DNA of 64,000 bases from Chelydra serpentina (Eukaryota; Chordata; Testudines; Chelydridae): the NCBI GenBank assembly GCA_037349315.1, contig JBAIAC010000035.1, positions 11,112,501 through 11,176,500 of the forward strand. The letters are read 5' to 3'. The stretch's first letter is position 1. Every line of letters starts with the position of its first letter. Of this stretch, positions 1-11,655 are shown in pieces. The position numbers and the translations under genes are program-made. The notes beneath the pieces were generated by a model, which saw only the letters and a program-made list of their open reading frames with translations, searched no databases and was not told the origin of the DNA.

Positions 1-825
1 ATTTACTCTTGTCTCTCAGTCACATTGTTGCAGCTCAGGGGGAAAAGACCCTTTACTGGGCCCCCAATAACCAAACTGTGTGTGCTACTTTAAATTCTTC
101 CAAGTAAATTTTCTCAGTGTTGTCAAGATGACAGACCTCCGGCAATAGAACTGACGTGGAAGACAATAAACAAGGAAATAGCTTATTCCATTGCCACTAT
201 ATTAATTTCATAACTTGAAACATGAACTCATTTTCTAGAATAGCCTTGGGAGGTATGTATGGGTGTGCAGCTACCTGACAATCAAGAAGATCTATTTCCT
301 ATCATCTTGCAACTTACTGCAGGCTCACCTCCCAGAATGGATTGAATAGAGGGGGGGAACTAAACAAACTGCTCATTTGAATTTTGGCCAAAGGACATTG
401 TCAGATTACTGCCAGCTGATGAGATCATGTGTCATTAGAAGATACAAATGGAGCTCTGCAGTGAGTGGAGGATCACTAGGGAGCATTGTCACTTCCCGTA
501 CTGGATAGAAGGATGAAGGTGATGGGAAGGGTGAATGCTAGAAGTGGTTTGTCTGAGATTAAATGGCAATGTATATACAAGTAGGGTCTGATCGAAGTCT
601 ATAGGGAAGATTCCCTTTGACTTCATTAGGCTTTGGATCAGGCCCATAGCAGTTTTATTGCAGTGCATTGTTGAGTTGATCCTATTCAGGGTGAAATAAC
701 TCATGTACATGTAATCCACACACCTCCTGGGTGTGGTGCTCTGTCTCATCTAGTGTCACTGAGACCCCTTAGAGAGAGACAGATTGAGTTTGCTCTACAG
801 CCATAGCTAACATCCAGTTTGTCTT
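1..825. other. Non-coding stretch, no gene seen
   Basis: AT-rich unique-looking sequence. Reading frames are short (86 codons or fewer), without recognisable domains. I see no repeat with clear ends. Confidence 0.5.
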
Positions 826-882
826 TTAGCTCATGCGGTAGAGGCTCATGCACTAAGATCCAGAGGTCCCAGGTTTAATCCC
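826..882 (+). repeat. tRNA-like SINE head (degenerate)
   Basis: The segment begins with an A-box-like TAGCTCATGCGGTAGAGG and has a B-box-like GGTTTAATCC at 872-881, spaced as in a tRNA gene. It lacks a full cloverleaf and a terminator, so a tRNA-derived retroposon remnant is more likely than a functional tRNA. It is not followed by the CR1-type tail seen in the other SINEs of this window. Confidence 0.45.
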
Positions 883-2178
883 GTCCACCCACGACCGGGG
901 TCTGTCAGCGTTACATACAGAATTTAATATCGTTATCCCACTGAATTACCAGTTGCAACAGAGATAATAGATCACATTGAGAGGTGATGTGATGTTTAAG
1001 GGAGTCTAAGATAGGATAGTTGAAAGGTTTTTGTTATAGTTTACATTTGCTTAGTCTCACCTCGGAGCTGGTGTAATTTTATCGACCTTTGAGTTACACC
1101 AGGGCTGAATTTGGCCCAGCGTTTTTTTTTATTGACCTATGTCCACAGGTAGATGCTATCGCATAAGTCTGCAGATACCTATGTGGTTCATATGTTAAGT
1201 ATCTAGTACAACCTCACGTGTTAACTGCCTTATTTTATAGGCTTCTGCTTTCTGCTTTTCCCTAAATCCTTTTTTCCAAATTGTTTGCAGTGCACCCTTT
1301 ATATTTCATTGCTGTTGCTGTTTAATGCATGAATATTTCTATATTGTAAAGGGAGTTCTAGCTGGAGATCCAGAATGAGATAAAATAGTGTGCCCTTGGA
1401 ATGTCTGTAGGCCGGATCCTTTGCTGGTGTAGCTCTAATTAAGTCAATGGAGCTATGCTGACATAGATCAGAGATTTGAGCTGGTTCCCATTGTCGACAA
1501 TGGTGAAGATAATCTGATTTCATTGGCAGCTAGATCAGGTTTCACCTGAAGATCTGACCCATTAATTATTTTCTGCACTGTTTTGGGGAAGGTTTTTCAG
1601 TAGATTAGACAATTGGGATATAGTGATACTAAATATGGTGGTGTACAAAGTACCTTCAACAATTTCAAGTGTTCCAGAATCTAATACTACTCAAAGTTAC
1701 ATTTAAAACTGATGATTAAGCTTTCTTTAACTTTTTAATCTTGAACTGATATTGAGAAGCCTTTAAAAAAGGTGTTAGAGTAAAACAACCGACTTTCTAA
1801 TCAATCATATAAAATTATAATATATTGTAAACTTATTATTAATAATGGACTATTATTCTTTATGCATCACGTCTCACGATCTAATCTATCTGTATTAGTT
1901 ACTTTTAAAAGGAATAGATTGATGAATTACTCTATTAAAAAGAAGGAAGAGACAAATTCTTTAATAGGGCAAAATCACACAGGAGTTTTTACAGTGATTT
2001 ACAATTTTGTGCGCTACTTTTGTCTTTCTGGACATAGTATGATTTAGAGGGAAGAATTTAAGCCAGATAGGTGTAGAGGATTTGCATCCTGATGCAGTGA
2101 TTTGGGTGCATATCTCCTGATTAATTCTAACAAACACGAAGTCCCAATTCAAGGCAACAATTAAGCATGTGCTAAAGG
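883..2178. other. Non-coding stretch, no gene seen
   Basis: AT-rich sequence with only short random reading frames. No transposon termini or RNA gene recognised. Confidence 0.5.
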
Positions 2179-2254
2179 CCATTCCTATTCAGGAAAGCAC
2201 TTAAGCACATGCTCAAAATTAAATGTGCTTAAGTGCTATCCTGAATAGGGATGG
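2179..2254. repeat. Imperfect 32-bp inverted repeat (hairpin)
   Basis: Arms at 2179-2210 and 2223-2254 are complementary except for about two positions (one can be a G-U pair), around a 12-base loop rich in A and T. The sequence could fold into a long stem, or be the collapsed remnant of a foldback transposon. No flanking target duplication was found. Confidence 0.7.
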
Positions 2255-2400
2255 TTTCCTGAACTGGAGTCATATCCCTTAATAGGTGTCTCTATTTTTC
2301 AGCATTAATAATAATGTTTTGGGAATGGGATGTAATATTTTATTTTTAACTATTGTCCAAGCACTAATCGAATTAAACTCTGAATGCCCTGGAGGGGTTG

Positions 2401-2420
2401 TTCCCCCCCCCCCCCCCCCC
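2401..2420 (+). repeat. Poly(C) tract
   Basis: An uninterrupted run of about 18-20 C. Length is likely variable and prone to sequencing error. Confidence 0.9.
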
Positions 2421-2929
2421 AGAATTGGGTCATCCTGAGGACAAACTTCAGGAACTTAAGGGCCACGGGTAGAACATTACATGACACCTGGTATACGTTT
2501 GGGTTATATTAGAGGAAACTGGCCTTTGTTTGGGGGAGAAAAATGCATACAATATTCCAAGGATATTCATGAATTTTATTAACTTAAGTCAGTGCCAAAA
2601 TGTAGCCAGTTTCATGCAGATCTGTTGTTTGATTCCAGTTTAAGCCTCAACACTCATGAAATTTTAAGTACAAAACATGTTGAGTTTTTGCTCAAGTAAG
2701 GACGTATCCAATGACTGAAGTCAATGGGAGTCTATCCAATGGCTGTTGGATTAGAAATAGAACTAAAGATCCTACTTGTGGTGATCCATACAGCAGCTGG
2801 TAAAAGGAGAGCAAACTGTAGTCTCCCCTAAAGGCCAAAACAGTAATTCAAAGAGGGGGGAATGAGGACGAGTAGAGCAGAAATTGCATGTCAGGGCTTA
2901 TGACCTTTTGCCAACTAACAACTGGTCTG

Positions 2930-3138
2930 TGTAGACCCAGCCGGCATGCACTGAAAGTTCCCAAGTGCCCATTAATGTAGTTCTGTTTGAATCAGTACTA
3001 CGTTAGCACACTCTAGGGGACTTTTTAGTGTGGGCCAGCAGGGTCTACATGGGCCAGTTAGTGCACAGCATGTTGGGGTGCTTTAGAAATCACACCTCTC
3101 TGCTACACGTTGCTGTGTCATCTAGACAAGCCCTTAGA
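2930..3138. repeat. Degenerate Harbinger-like MITE
   Basis: The left part contains GTCTGTGTAGACCC and the right part ends in CTAGACAAGCCCTTA, the reverse of the GGNNNNGTCTA terminal motif carried by the better preserved MITEs of this window. Divergence is high and the left boundary is uncertain. Confidence 0.4.
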
Positions 3139-3413
3139 TCTTACTATAGGGCATGGTAATTTAAAAAACTGTTCAAAAGAGGCAGTCTGGTCCTGAAATA
3201 TGAATATAGGACAGGCAGCCAGGAGCTCCCGAGCGCTAATACTGGCTCTGTTATGTGTGGCAAGTCACCCTCTCTGTCCCTCTGTGTACTTATTTATTTC
3301 TATTACAGTAGTGCGTAGAGGCCCAGGATCGGGCCCCTATTGGGCTAGGCCTTGTACAAACATCTGTAATATGAGGGGTGTTGTGAAAGAGTTTCTGAAA
3401 GTATAGGGAGAAT

Positions 3414-3737
3414 CGGTAGCGCAGCCAGGTCCGGAGCGCAGGGGGAGCGGCGCTATAAAAAGGCACCTCCCCCTGTACTCACCCGGCGGCGCTCCGGGTC
3501 TTCGGAGGCACTTCGGTGGCGGGTCCTCACTCACTCCGGGTCTTCGGTGGTACCTGCCACCGAAATGCTGCCGAAGACCCGGAGCGCCGCCGGGTGAGTG
3601 CAAGAAGCGGCGCTTAAAAAGAACCGGTGCCTTTTTTTTAGTGTTGCTAAAAAAAGGCGCCACTTCCTTTTTAAGGCGCCTCTTCTGCTCACAGGGGGAG
3701 CGGCCGCTTTCTCTGCTCCCCCCCGGCTACGCTACTG
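3414..3737. mobile_element. hAT-type MITE, 324 bp, 8-bp TSD
   Basis: The element starts CGGTAGCGCAGCC and ends GGCTACGCTACTG, imperfect terminal inverted repeats. It is flanked by perfect 8-bp direct repeats GGGAGAAT at 3406-3413 and 3738-3745, the duplication length typical of hAT transposons. The interior is largely self-complementary (CCGGGTCTTCGG motifs in both orientations) and GC-rich. Overlapping reading frames on both strands reflect this palindromic interior, not genes. No transposase, so non-autonomous. Confidence 0.8.
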
Positions 3738-3745
3738 GGGAGAAT

Positions 3746-5193
3746 TTGGAAACTCAAACAAACCAATAGATGAGGTTAATCTATATGAATATTTCTGGCG
3801 GTGAACTCTCCATATATGGGAAAAACCAATTTACCAAAACCCTAAATAAATAACTGATAAAAATACATTTTCCCCTTCAAATTGAAAACAAAAATGGGAA
3901 TGGAAAATAAGTGGTTGTATGAATGAGCAAAAGTGTCAAAAGCACCCGCAGCAAAGTTGGTAAGCTAAAGGGACTTTAATTTTCATTTAAAGCAAAATCT
4001 AAAAGTGGCATAAATTGAGGATACAGGTTCAGTAGTAAGAGGTCTTTGTTTGTTTATTAATGCTCTAAATAGCTCATTTCCCCCTCATTTTGATTTCAAA
4101 TAATCTAAAATGATGGAAGGATTTGTTGGAAAGAAGCACAGCATGCAGCCTAATCTTCCACGGCAGAGACTTACCAATATTATCATAAAGCTGGAGGTTT
4201 TCTTTTTGATCTCACTTTTGTGAAAGTCTTGACAAATGAAACAGAAGTGCATTAATAATGGAACTAGAGTGATTTTTCATGTACATGGAAAAAATATACA
4301 AAATCGAAATAATGCAGATTTTGTTGTCTTTCACAGTCATAATGCTCCATTGGTATCTACAACCCATTCGTTCGGGATACAATTTGTTTATTGGGAGTTT
4401 TTTGTGTTCCTCTACATTGCATTGCCCCCAGTTGCAAACTGACGCTAATCTAAACTTCAGAACAGATGACTGAAAACTTTGACTCTGTGAAAAATAAACA
4501 GGATGAATGGCAGGGGACCTGTTAGTAAGGATCCTTTTCTTAGAGAGATGACACATCTGATCTGATGCCTACAATTACACCAAAAATTAGATTTTGGGAC
4601 GCTGCTATAACCACCTGCCTCTTGCCCCCTTAGTTTGTTCTTCCTGAGGTAAGTTTCCGGGGTTGTTAAGGAAAACACTAAAGGACACGGATATAACCTT
4701 CCGATAAAGGAATTGACATAGGCACTATTCTTTCCGAAACAAAGTATCTTTTATTAATGTGTAACTAATAATCCCTAATACTGTGGATCCTAAAAATCCT
4801 AAACAAAACTCACAGTCCTGGAGACACACATCCTTATTGCAAGTTAAAAAGCATTTAAATCGCAATAGCATATAGTTTAAATGATTTTAAGCAAAAACCA
4901 TTTGTGACAAGTGGCCAGTTTGCAACAAATCGCTGAGAGCAGTTCCTAAATTATACTTTTGTTTTACATAAGTGAAATACAGTTAAAACACACAGATGTT
5001 TCAAGCCTACACATATTAAATGGCAAGCTTACTTTATAAATCCGTTGGTATCCCTTTAAAATCGCTGCTGCTTTATACATCATCTTTAATCACTGTTGCT
5101 ATTCAGCTCCTGGTCAGTCAGCTTTGCTCCACTTCAGTTTTCTTCTCTCTCTCTCTGCAGCAGCTTTTCTTTGGCTCCCCTTGCTGGCTTTCA
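3746..5193. other. Non-coding stretch, no gene seen
   Basis: AT-rich sequence. Several overlapping frames near 4212-4680 occur on both strands, with no domain and no convincing splice sites. A short CT-rich run lies near 5140. Confidence 0.5.
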
Positions 5194-5201
5194 TATTCTC
5201 C

Positions 5202-5486
5202 CAGGGCCGGTGCGCGGTGCGCCCACTAGGCGACCCTAGGCGGTCGCCTAGGGCACCAGGATTTGGGGGGCAGCTGACCGCGGCTACCTCCCGGCTCTGC
5301 AGCTGAGCTGTGAGGTAGCCGCCTGCTTACCGGCTCCGCGGCTGAGCCGGGAGCTGGGGAGGTGCCGTGGGTCGGGGGAGGCTGCCATGGGCGGGGGGCT
5401 GAGCTGCTGGCTGCCGCAGGGGGAGGGCGCAGGGCTGGTGCAAGGAAGTTTTGCCTAGGGCCCAAAACTTCCTTGCACCGGCCCTG
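5202..5486. mobile_element. hAT-type MITE, 285 bp, 8-bp TSD
   Basis: Termini are CAGGGCCGGTGC and GCACCGGCCCTG, a perfect 12-bp inverted repeat with the CAGGG start common in hAT elements. Flanks are TATTCTCC (5194-5201) and TCTTCTCC (5487-5494), an 8-bp duplication with one mismatch. The GC-rich interior has no transposase. It shares the outer CAGGGCCGG terminus with the larger copies further right, so the same transposase may have moved them. Confidence 0.8.
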
Positions 5487-5500
5487 TCTTCTCCCGATTT

Positions 5501-5551
5501 TGTGTGTGTGTGTGTGTGTGTGTGTCTCTCTCTCTCTCTCTCTCTCTCTCG
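5501..5551 (+). repeat. (GT)n(CT)n compound microsatellite
   Basis: About a dozen GT repeats are followed by about a dozen CT repeats. It directly precedes the left end of the Harbinger-like element. Confidence 0.9.
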
Positions 5552-5959
5552 CTGCCTCAGGCTTGGTCTACACTACAGAGTTAAGTGGAAGGAAGCCACC
5601 ATAAGTCGACCTGTTAATGTATGTATCTACACTACCAGGTCCTTTACACCGACCTAAGTCGCCTCTAATGTTGACTTCTGTAATCCACCTCTACGAGAGG
5701 CGCAGCTCTTAATTTGCTTTTCCTGGGTTGCCTGTGAGGTAGTGCAGACGCAGCATTGTGTAATTAAATTTAATTGGCCTCCAGGTGGTGTCCCACAATG
5801 CTCATCTGTGACTGCTCTGGAGATCATTCTCAACTCTGCTGCAGTGCAGCCAGGTACATAGAAAACAGCCCTTCCCCTGCTAAAGCCCCAGGAAATTTTG
5901 ATTTCCCATTTCCTGTTTGATCAGCATTGGGGAGCATGCCAGCTTGAGCACAGCTGATC

Positions 5960-7790
5960 ATGGAGACTACACGCCCCAAACGTGCACCAGACTGGTCTGC
6001 ACAGGAGGAGGTGGATTTCATCGCTGTGTGGGGAGAAGAGTCTGTGCAGGCAGAGCTCGAATCCAGCAGAAGAAACGCTGACATCTATGCAGAGATCGCT
6101 CGTGGAATGGGGGAGAAGGCCTACACGAGGGGGACACAGCCGAGCCGTGTGAAAATAAAAGAACTTCGCCAGGCGTACCAGAAGGCAAGGGAGGCAAACC
6201 GTCGTTCTGGTGCTGAACCCCACACATGCCGGTTCTACAACGAGCTGTGTGTGATTCTCAGGGGTGACCCTACCAGTACCCCCACAAGCAACGTGGACAT
6301 CTCACAGGTGTGAGAGTCTAGGGACAACAGGAGGACTATATGGTGGATGAGGAGGAGGAGAATGGGAGACAGGCAAGCGGTGGATCCATTCTCCCCGAAA
6401 GCCAGACAATATTTTTCACCCATGTGGGTTGCCAGGGAAGGCACCTCTGGTGAGTACACAATTACAATCAAAGTCCAGTTAAACGTTAGCGGGCACACAC
6501 ACATTCAGTGGTATTGCATGTTTACTGTGAAGAAAAAGCGAGGTGCTGTGGCTCTCTGCTTACAAGAGGCCACTCCAGCTACGCAGAGGGTGGCCCCGGA
6601 AAAGACTGTTTATGTGGACGGGAATAGCCCGGGAATCCTCCATGGATATTTCTAGGAAACTCTCATGGAGGTGCTCTGCAATCCTTTGCAGAAGGTTTCT
6701 GGGCAGGGCAGTCTTATTTCTTCCACCATGGTAGGACACTTTCCCACACAACTCCTGATTAATTCTGCTGGCATCATTGTGGTACACAGCATAGCAGCAT
6801 AAGGACCCTGTCTATACCCAGACGCTTGCAGCATCTCCTTCCTTTCTGCCTCTGTGACCCTCAGGAGACTATCATCACATAGGGTCACCTAGGAGAAATG
6901 GGGGAAGTTATCATTAAAAGTGCTCTTAGAAGGGAAAAAAAAAAAGAGCATGTAGACCCCCCCTTCCATCCCCCAACATTCCAGATCGCCAAACCACGCG
7001 GCCGCTAACGTAGCTTTACTGTGCTTGGCATGAGTCGGCAAGTAGTTTAAGTGGCAGATAATGGACTGAGGTCCCACATGTGAGATTCTGCAACTTGGGA
7101 GTGAAAGCGTTCCCTCCCCTCCCCCCACCCCCCCGTTCGTAAACATCTTCCCGTGGTGCTATGGGGAGGGGCGATTGTTCGACTAGCTACCTCTGCTCCT
7201 GACATGAGCCTGCCATAAACGTCATTAAAAGTGTGGTCACTCATGACTCGGGGGAGGGCCTACTCACCATGGCTGGAACAGCAAAATGGCGCAGTGAATG
7301 GTTACGGATTCTGATTATGTTATCATTTAGTGTAATAAGGTTTTGTTTTTTTTAATGAAAGAGCCTTGCTATGGAAACATTTTATGCATGTACAATGGTC
7401 CCTTTCTTTTTTCCCATGACTGACAGCTGGAAATGTGTCCTTCAGCGTGTCATCAACACCTGAAAGCAGACTTTTGCTGATTAGAAGGGAGAGAGAGAGA
7501 ACGTGGGAGGACATGTTCATTGAGATAATGAACGCCTCCGGGACAGCTGACACAGAGCTGAGAGCGTGGAGGATTTCACTGTCTGAGAAGTTAGACATGG
7601 ACATTGATAGCAGAAAAGCTTCCCATGAGCATGAGTGTGCGGCTCATTATGAGGGACCAATCAGACACGTTGAGGCATCTGGTTGAAGTGCAGGAACAGA
7701 AGCAGGAGGGTAGAGTCCCTCTGCAGACCCTGGTGGACAGCCAGCCAGCATGGCCTGGTGCAGAATCACCCTCCCCCAAGTGTTCCATGA
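5960..7790 (+). pseudogene. Myb/SANT-like DNA-binding protein of a Harbinger transposon, two exons, broken
   Basis: Exon 1 opens with an intact 117-codon frame (5960-6313). Its residues 8-90 resemble a Myb/SANT (MADF-like) trihelix domain, with WSAQEEVDFIAVWGEE, a KIKELRQAY helix and a CRFYNEL motif. A TGA at 6311 ends the frame. About 25 bases later another frame encodes an acidic DEEEENGRQASGG stretch typical of the linker in this family, so a frameshift has broken exon 1. A strong donor (CTG/GTGAGT at 6450) and an acceptor behind a pyrimidine run (ending 7426) mark a 977-bp intron. Exon 2 (from 7427) gives a helical, charged segment with RERERTWEDMF; a second frameshift near 7610 is needed to continue into HLVEVQEQKQEGR. 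The family's role is to bind transposon ends and import the transposase. This copy is probably dead. The family assignment is recognition by eye. Confidence 0.6.
6560..6888 (-). other. Possible decayed minus-strand coding remnant inside the Myb-gene intron
   Basis: Two overlapping minus-strand frames (6560-6787 and 6652-6888) give fragments such as AERKEMLQASGYRQGPYAA and VSYHGGRNKTALPRNLLQR that read like one protein split by a frameshift. I do not recognise the family. It could be a second, antisense gene of the Harbinger element, or chance. Confidence 0.25.
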
Positions 7791-8222
7791 GGTGTGGGAG
7801 AAAAGTCCATTATCCCTTTCACTTAACTTGGGGTGGGTACAAGGAACAGAAGGTGCCATTCACAGACCTTTGATGGTCTAGAATGCTGTGTTATGTTACA
7901 CAGCTGAAAATGTTTCTCACACTCCAACTTTACAAGCCCTTTTCCCCAAGGCTACCTTTTTTTCTGTTCTTCCTCTTTACTTATGTATGTTAAATAAAGT
8001 AAATGGATTTGAGAAATAAATGTTCTTTATTGAGTAGAAGCAGTGGGCTTGGGCCGGGGGTTGACTTTACAGGACAGTGCATCATGGGATGCTGACGCAA
8101 TGTTCCCATTCTCCCCTGCGACAATGTTTTGCTAGTGTAGACCAAGCATATGTTGGTTAAATGTGATTTTTAAATGTTTTTTTTAATTTTAAATTAAAAT
8201 AGTTATACTAGCAATATCCTGA

Positions 8223-8250
8223 GTGTGGACACAGCTAACTGTGTCCACAC
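8223..8250. repeat. Perfect 12-bp inverted repeat, 4-bp loop
   Basis: GTGTGGACACAG and CTGTGTCCACAC surround CTAA, with one more complementary pair outside. The motif resembles MITE ends of the GTGTAGAC type facing each other, so it may be the junction of two adjoining decayed MITEs. Confidence 0.75.
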
Positions 8251-8360
8251 TAGGAGGATTGTACTGCTTTAACCAAATCAGTATAGTTAAAACGGTACAA
8301 TTTTCTAATGCAAACAAGGCCTTAAAAGTAGTTACTCTGGAATTACATTTATATAACGCA

Positions 8361-8569
8361 GGTTTGGTCTGCACTAAAAGCCTATATCGGCATAACTATG
8401 TTGGTCAGGAGTGCGTAGAGTGGTTCTGTCAACATAGCTAACACTGTTTGGGGAAGTGGTGTTCCTACACTTGTGGACAAACTCCTTTTTTCAGTGTATG
8501 CTTCATCTACACAAGGGGGTTTTCCAGCATAGCTATATTGACATAAGCAGGGTAGTATAGACATAGCCT
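8361..8569. mobile_element. Harbinger-like MITE, ~209 bp
   Basis: Begins GGTTTGGTCTGCACTA and ends TAGTATAGACATAGCC, imperfect inverted repeats of the same family as other MITEs here. No clear target duplication remains, so it is an older copy. No coding capacity. Confidence 0.6.
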
Positions 8570-8649
8570 GATATATAATCAAGCCCAGTATGTCTGTCTT
8601 GAGTACTACAGCATGTTGAAAAAGTGTGTAAAAATAGTGGATTTCCCTT

Positions 8650-9762
8650 TGTGACGGTGTTCCCCATAAAACTTTATGGGGAGATGCTTATAAATGTATA
8701 TATGTAACTAGAATATGTTTTATGCTACATGTGCCATGTAACATATCTCTGTGAAAGTTATGACCTACTGAATTTATTCCTCCTGTTTGTATGCATGTAT
8801 CATTGTTGTAGTTGAAGTTATGAATATCGGTTGTATTTCTTGAGAAAGGAATGTGCAGGTTAAGTGCCCAATCAAGAAGCACTTAACAGACAATAGAACT
8901 TGCAGTCACCAATCCACATCTGAACTTTGCCAGGAATGTGGCTGGTCTGGAACTGAGTTGTGCAGGTGACTGGTCCATGTGACCCCAACTCCATTTGGTA
9001 ACTGGATGCTACACAGGGAGAGGGAGGGGTGTCCACCCAGAGGAGAAAATCTATTTAAACCCCGAGGAAACCCCTCCATTTTGTCTTCAGCTGGCTAAAG
9101 GGAGAGGCTCTCCACCCCCCCACGGACATTCCTGAGGGGAACTGAACAAAGGACAAAGACACTAGGGGGGGTGTGCGGCTGCTGGACCTAGGCTAATTCT
9201 ACAGCCTGTAAAAAGGAAAATATCCGAATCTGGTGAGGCTTTTATCTGTGTTAACTTTGAATAGACATAGACGTGCGTGTTTCATTTTATTTTACTAAGT
9301 AACTTGCTTTGTTCTGTCTGTCACTAATTGAACTCACTTAAATCCTATTTTCTGTACTTATTAAAATCACTTTTTACTTATTAAGTTTCCTTGAGTACGA
9401 GTTAGTGCCTTGGGGAAGCAAACAGTTGTGCATATCTTTCTATCTTTGAAATAGAAGGCGAACTATTTGAGTTTACCCTGTATAAGCTTTATACAGGGTA
9501 AAACGGATTTATTAAGGGTTTGAACCTCCTTGGAGTTGAGCAGCTGGGTGTCAAAGGCAAGAGCGCTTCCAGGGGCCTTACAGTGGTGAGTGGACTTGGT
9601 TCGGACCTGGGTCTGTGTTTGCAGCAGATCAGTGGAATCTGACTCAAAACAGACAGGATTCGGGAGTCCCAAGCTGGAAAAGGCCTGGAAGCAGGGGCAG
9701 AAGTAGCCTTGGCACACCAGGTGGCAGCACCAAGCAGGTCTCTGTGGCCCCAACCCGTCACA
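8650..9762 (+). mobile_element. Solo LTR, 1113 bp, 5-bp TSD
   Basis: The unit starts TGTGACGG and ends CCGTCACA and is flanked by perfect 5-bp repeats CCCTT (8645-8649 and 9763-9767). This is the signature of a single LTR left after recombination between the two LTRs of an endogenous retrovirus or LTR retrotransposon. A TATA-like CTATTTAAACC lies near 9050 and ATTAAA near 9362, consistent with plus orientation. A 12-bp inverted repeat (9473-9484 and 9490-9501) sits in the 3' part. No internal coding region remains. Which family it belongs to cannot be told from the LTR alone. Confidence 0.85.
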
Positions 9763-9767
9763 CCCTT

Positions 9768-10915
9768 TTTAAAAAAAATTCCCAATTAAATGTATTGCTT
9801 ATTTTATAGATAGTTATCTAATTGTTGATCGTATCATTGCTGCAAGAGGGAAGGAAAGCAAATAACTATTAAACCTTTAAAGTTCTCATAGTGGATTAGA
9901 TGGAGTAAGTCCGAAGTTGAACCTGCACTTTTCAGTGTTTTATAATAGCAGTAGTACTGTAGTATCTGTGCTTGAAGAAGATGAATCCAATGAGCATAAC
10001 AGATTATAATTGTGCAGATAAAGAAAAGGTATCTATCTGGCTTTCCTCTTACCATGGAAGATGACATTAATTAAAATTTTTAATTATGTATTTTCCTTAT
10101 ACAGCACTTTAGCTGTGCATAGCACTTTATGGACAACTTTAAAAATTATAGTCCTCTTGTCTTGATGATTTTATAATCTAAATTAGACATAAATCTGCAA
10201 GGAAAGCCAATAAACAATGAATAGCTTGGAGTGGGGGAAAGGAAGGATGACTTACAAAAGTGTAGATAATGAGAGAAGCTTATTACATGCTGAATGCTTC
10301 ATGTTAGTTCCAGTCCTTCTTCTTACTAAAGTGGTGTCAAGGGAAAACTTTGGGGGATGTAGGGAAGAGTGGGGGAGAAAATCCGCTTTGGAAAGCAAGC
10401 TGATTAAAGCCCTCCTCATAACTCCCTTTTTAGGAAACAAATGGGGGTGCACAGGGTCAGGGAGGATGTTGCAGACATGGTGTGAGTAGCAGAGTCAGGG
10501 GTCAAAGCTGTTTGCAGGAGGAGATCAAAATAGCATCAAAACAGTCTTAATTGGAAGAGTGTTGGTTCTGTGTGGGGGTGGGGTGAGGGACACCAGGAGA
10601 TTTGACTGTAAACAGAAGCAGAGAGATACAGGGCTTTGTGCAGAGTCCTGGGGAGGGAGATTAGCCTCATGGTCAAGGAATGGCAGTAGAATCATGTTTA
10701 ACAAATGAACTACAGTACTGTAGTTGTGTGGGTCTGGCACCCCCCATGAAATAAAGCACGTGTTTGAAGTCAATGGTCAGTGTTCATGGAAAATTAGTTT
10801 TTCTATTGATGTGCCAAAATATGGTCTTAGGTTCCTAACATTAGGCACCCACTTCTGAAAATATTGGTTTTAGTCTCTTTTCCAAAGAGCTCAGTCTAAT
10901 TTTAGACATAATTTG
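9768..10915. other. Non-coding stretch, no gene seen
   Basis: AT-rich; overlapping short frames on both strands around 10217-10490 have no domain. No repeat termini seen. Confidence 0.45.
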
Positions 10916-11655
10916 ATGAGTTACACATAGGACAATAGGATTTGCCATACTGGATGAAACCAGTGGTCTTTCTAGTGTAATATGGCCAGTACCAGTGTTT
11001 TCAGAGGGATGTTCTAGAAACCACCTACTATACACTTGTGGAATAACCTGCCATGAAGTGGTGATTGGTTTCTGCCTTGAACAATGAGGGTTTAGATCCT
11101 TGTAAAATATGTGTATGTTGTCTAATATAGCTGTGGATATCATGTTCCATATAAATGTTTAATCTTTCACTAATCCTACTAAGCTTTTGGCAATAGTGGT
11201 ATCTTGTGGCAATGAGTTCCACAAATCGATTGTGAACAGTATAAAGGTAGAGACACATTTCTTTTTATCTTTAAATTGATTTCCTTCCAGTTTCATTTAA
11301 TGTCCCCTTATTCTGGTATTTATGAGATGGTGTATCATTCAATATTGTCTGTCTCTGTTATGTTCCCATTTACTCAGCTAACTTCTCTAAACTAAACAGT
11401 TTCTTTTCAGTACATATCTCTAATCATTTTTGTTGGCAGTCTCCGAAACCTGTCTTATTTTAAGCTAACCAGAACTGAAGACCGTATTCCAGATGAGGGT
11501 ACTTCACTGGGTTACACAATGACATCACAATATTTTTCAGTGCTATAGTTGATGGTATTTCTTATTCCTTTTAACCATTTTTTCTGTTTTTGACCACCGC
11601 TGTACATTTTTCAGAGGTTGTTAAGCTGTCCAGGATGATCCCAGATGTATTTACT
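10916..11655 (-). repeat. Old CR1 LINE 3' fragment
   Basis: Minus-strand CR1-like 3' sequence, recognisable by the TCTAATCATTTTTGTTGGCAG segment and the following CCAGAACTGAAGACCGTATTCC segment, which correspond to the conserved [10 protein letters not shown] and VQFWAP coding region of CR1. Heavily mutated; 5' truncated. Confidence 0.55.

Larger units (their letters stand above)
5561..8147 (+). mobile_element. Harbinger-like element (2.6 kb) with Myb-like gene
   Basis: Termini are GCTTGGTCTACACTA at left and TAGTGTAGACCAAGC at right, a 15-bp inverted repeat that matches the ends of the short MITEs elsewhere in the window. No clean 3-bp target duplication remains. The interior holds a broken two-exon Myb/SANT-like gene and AATAAA-type signals near 7992-8020, but no DDE transposase was recognised. 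PIF/Harbinger transposons normally encode both a transposase and a Myb-like DNA-binding protein; this copy seems to keep only the second, so it is a non-autonomous derivative. Confidence 0.65.

Noticed and set aside
827..882. Functional tRNA gene
   Set aside because: A and B boxes are present, but no full acceptor stem, cloverleaf or T-run terminator.
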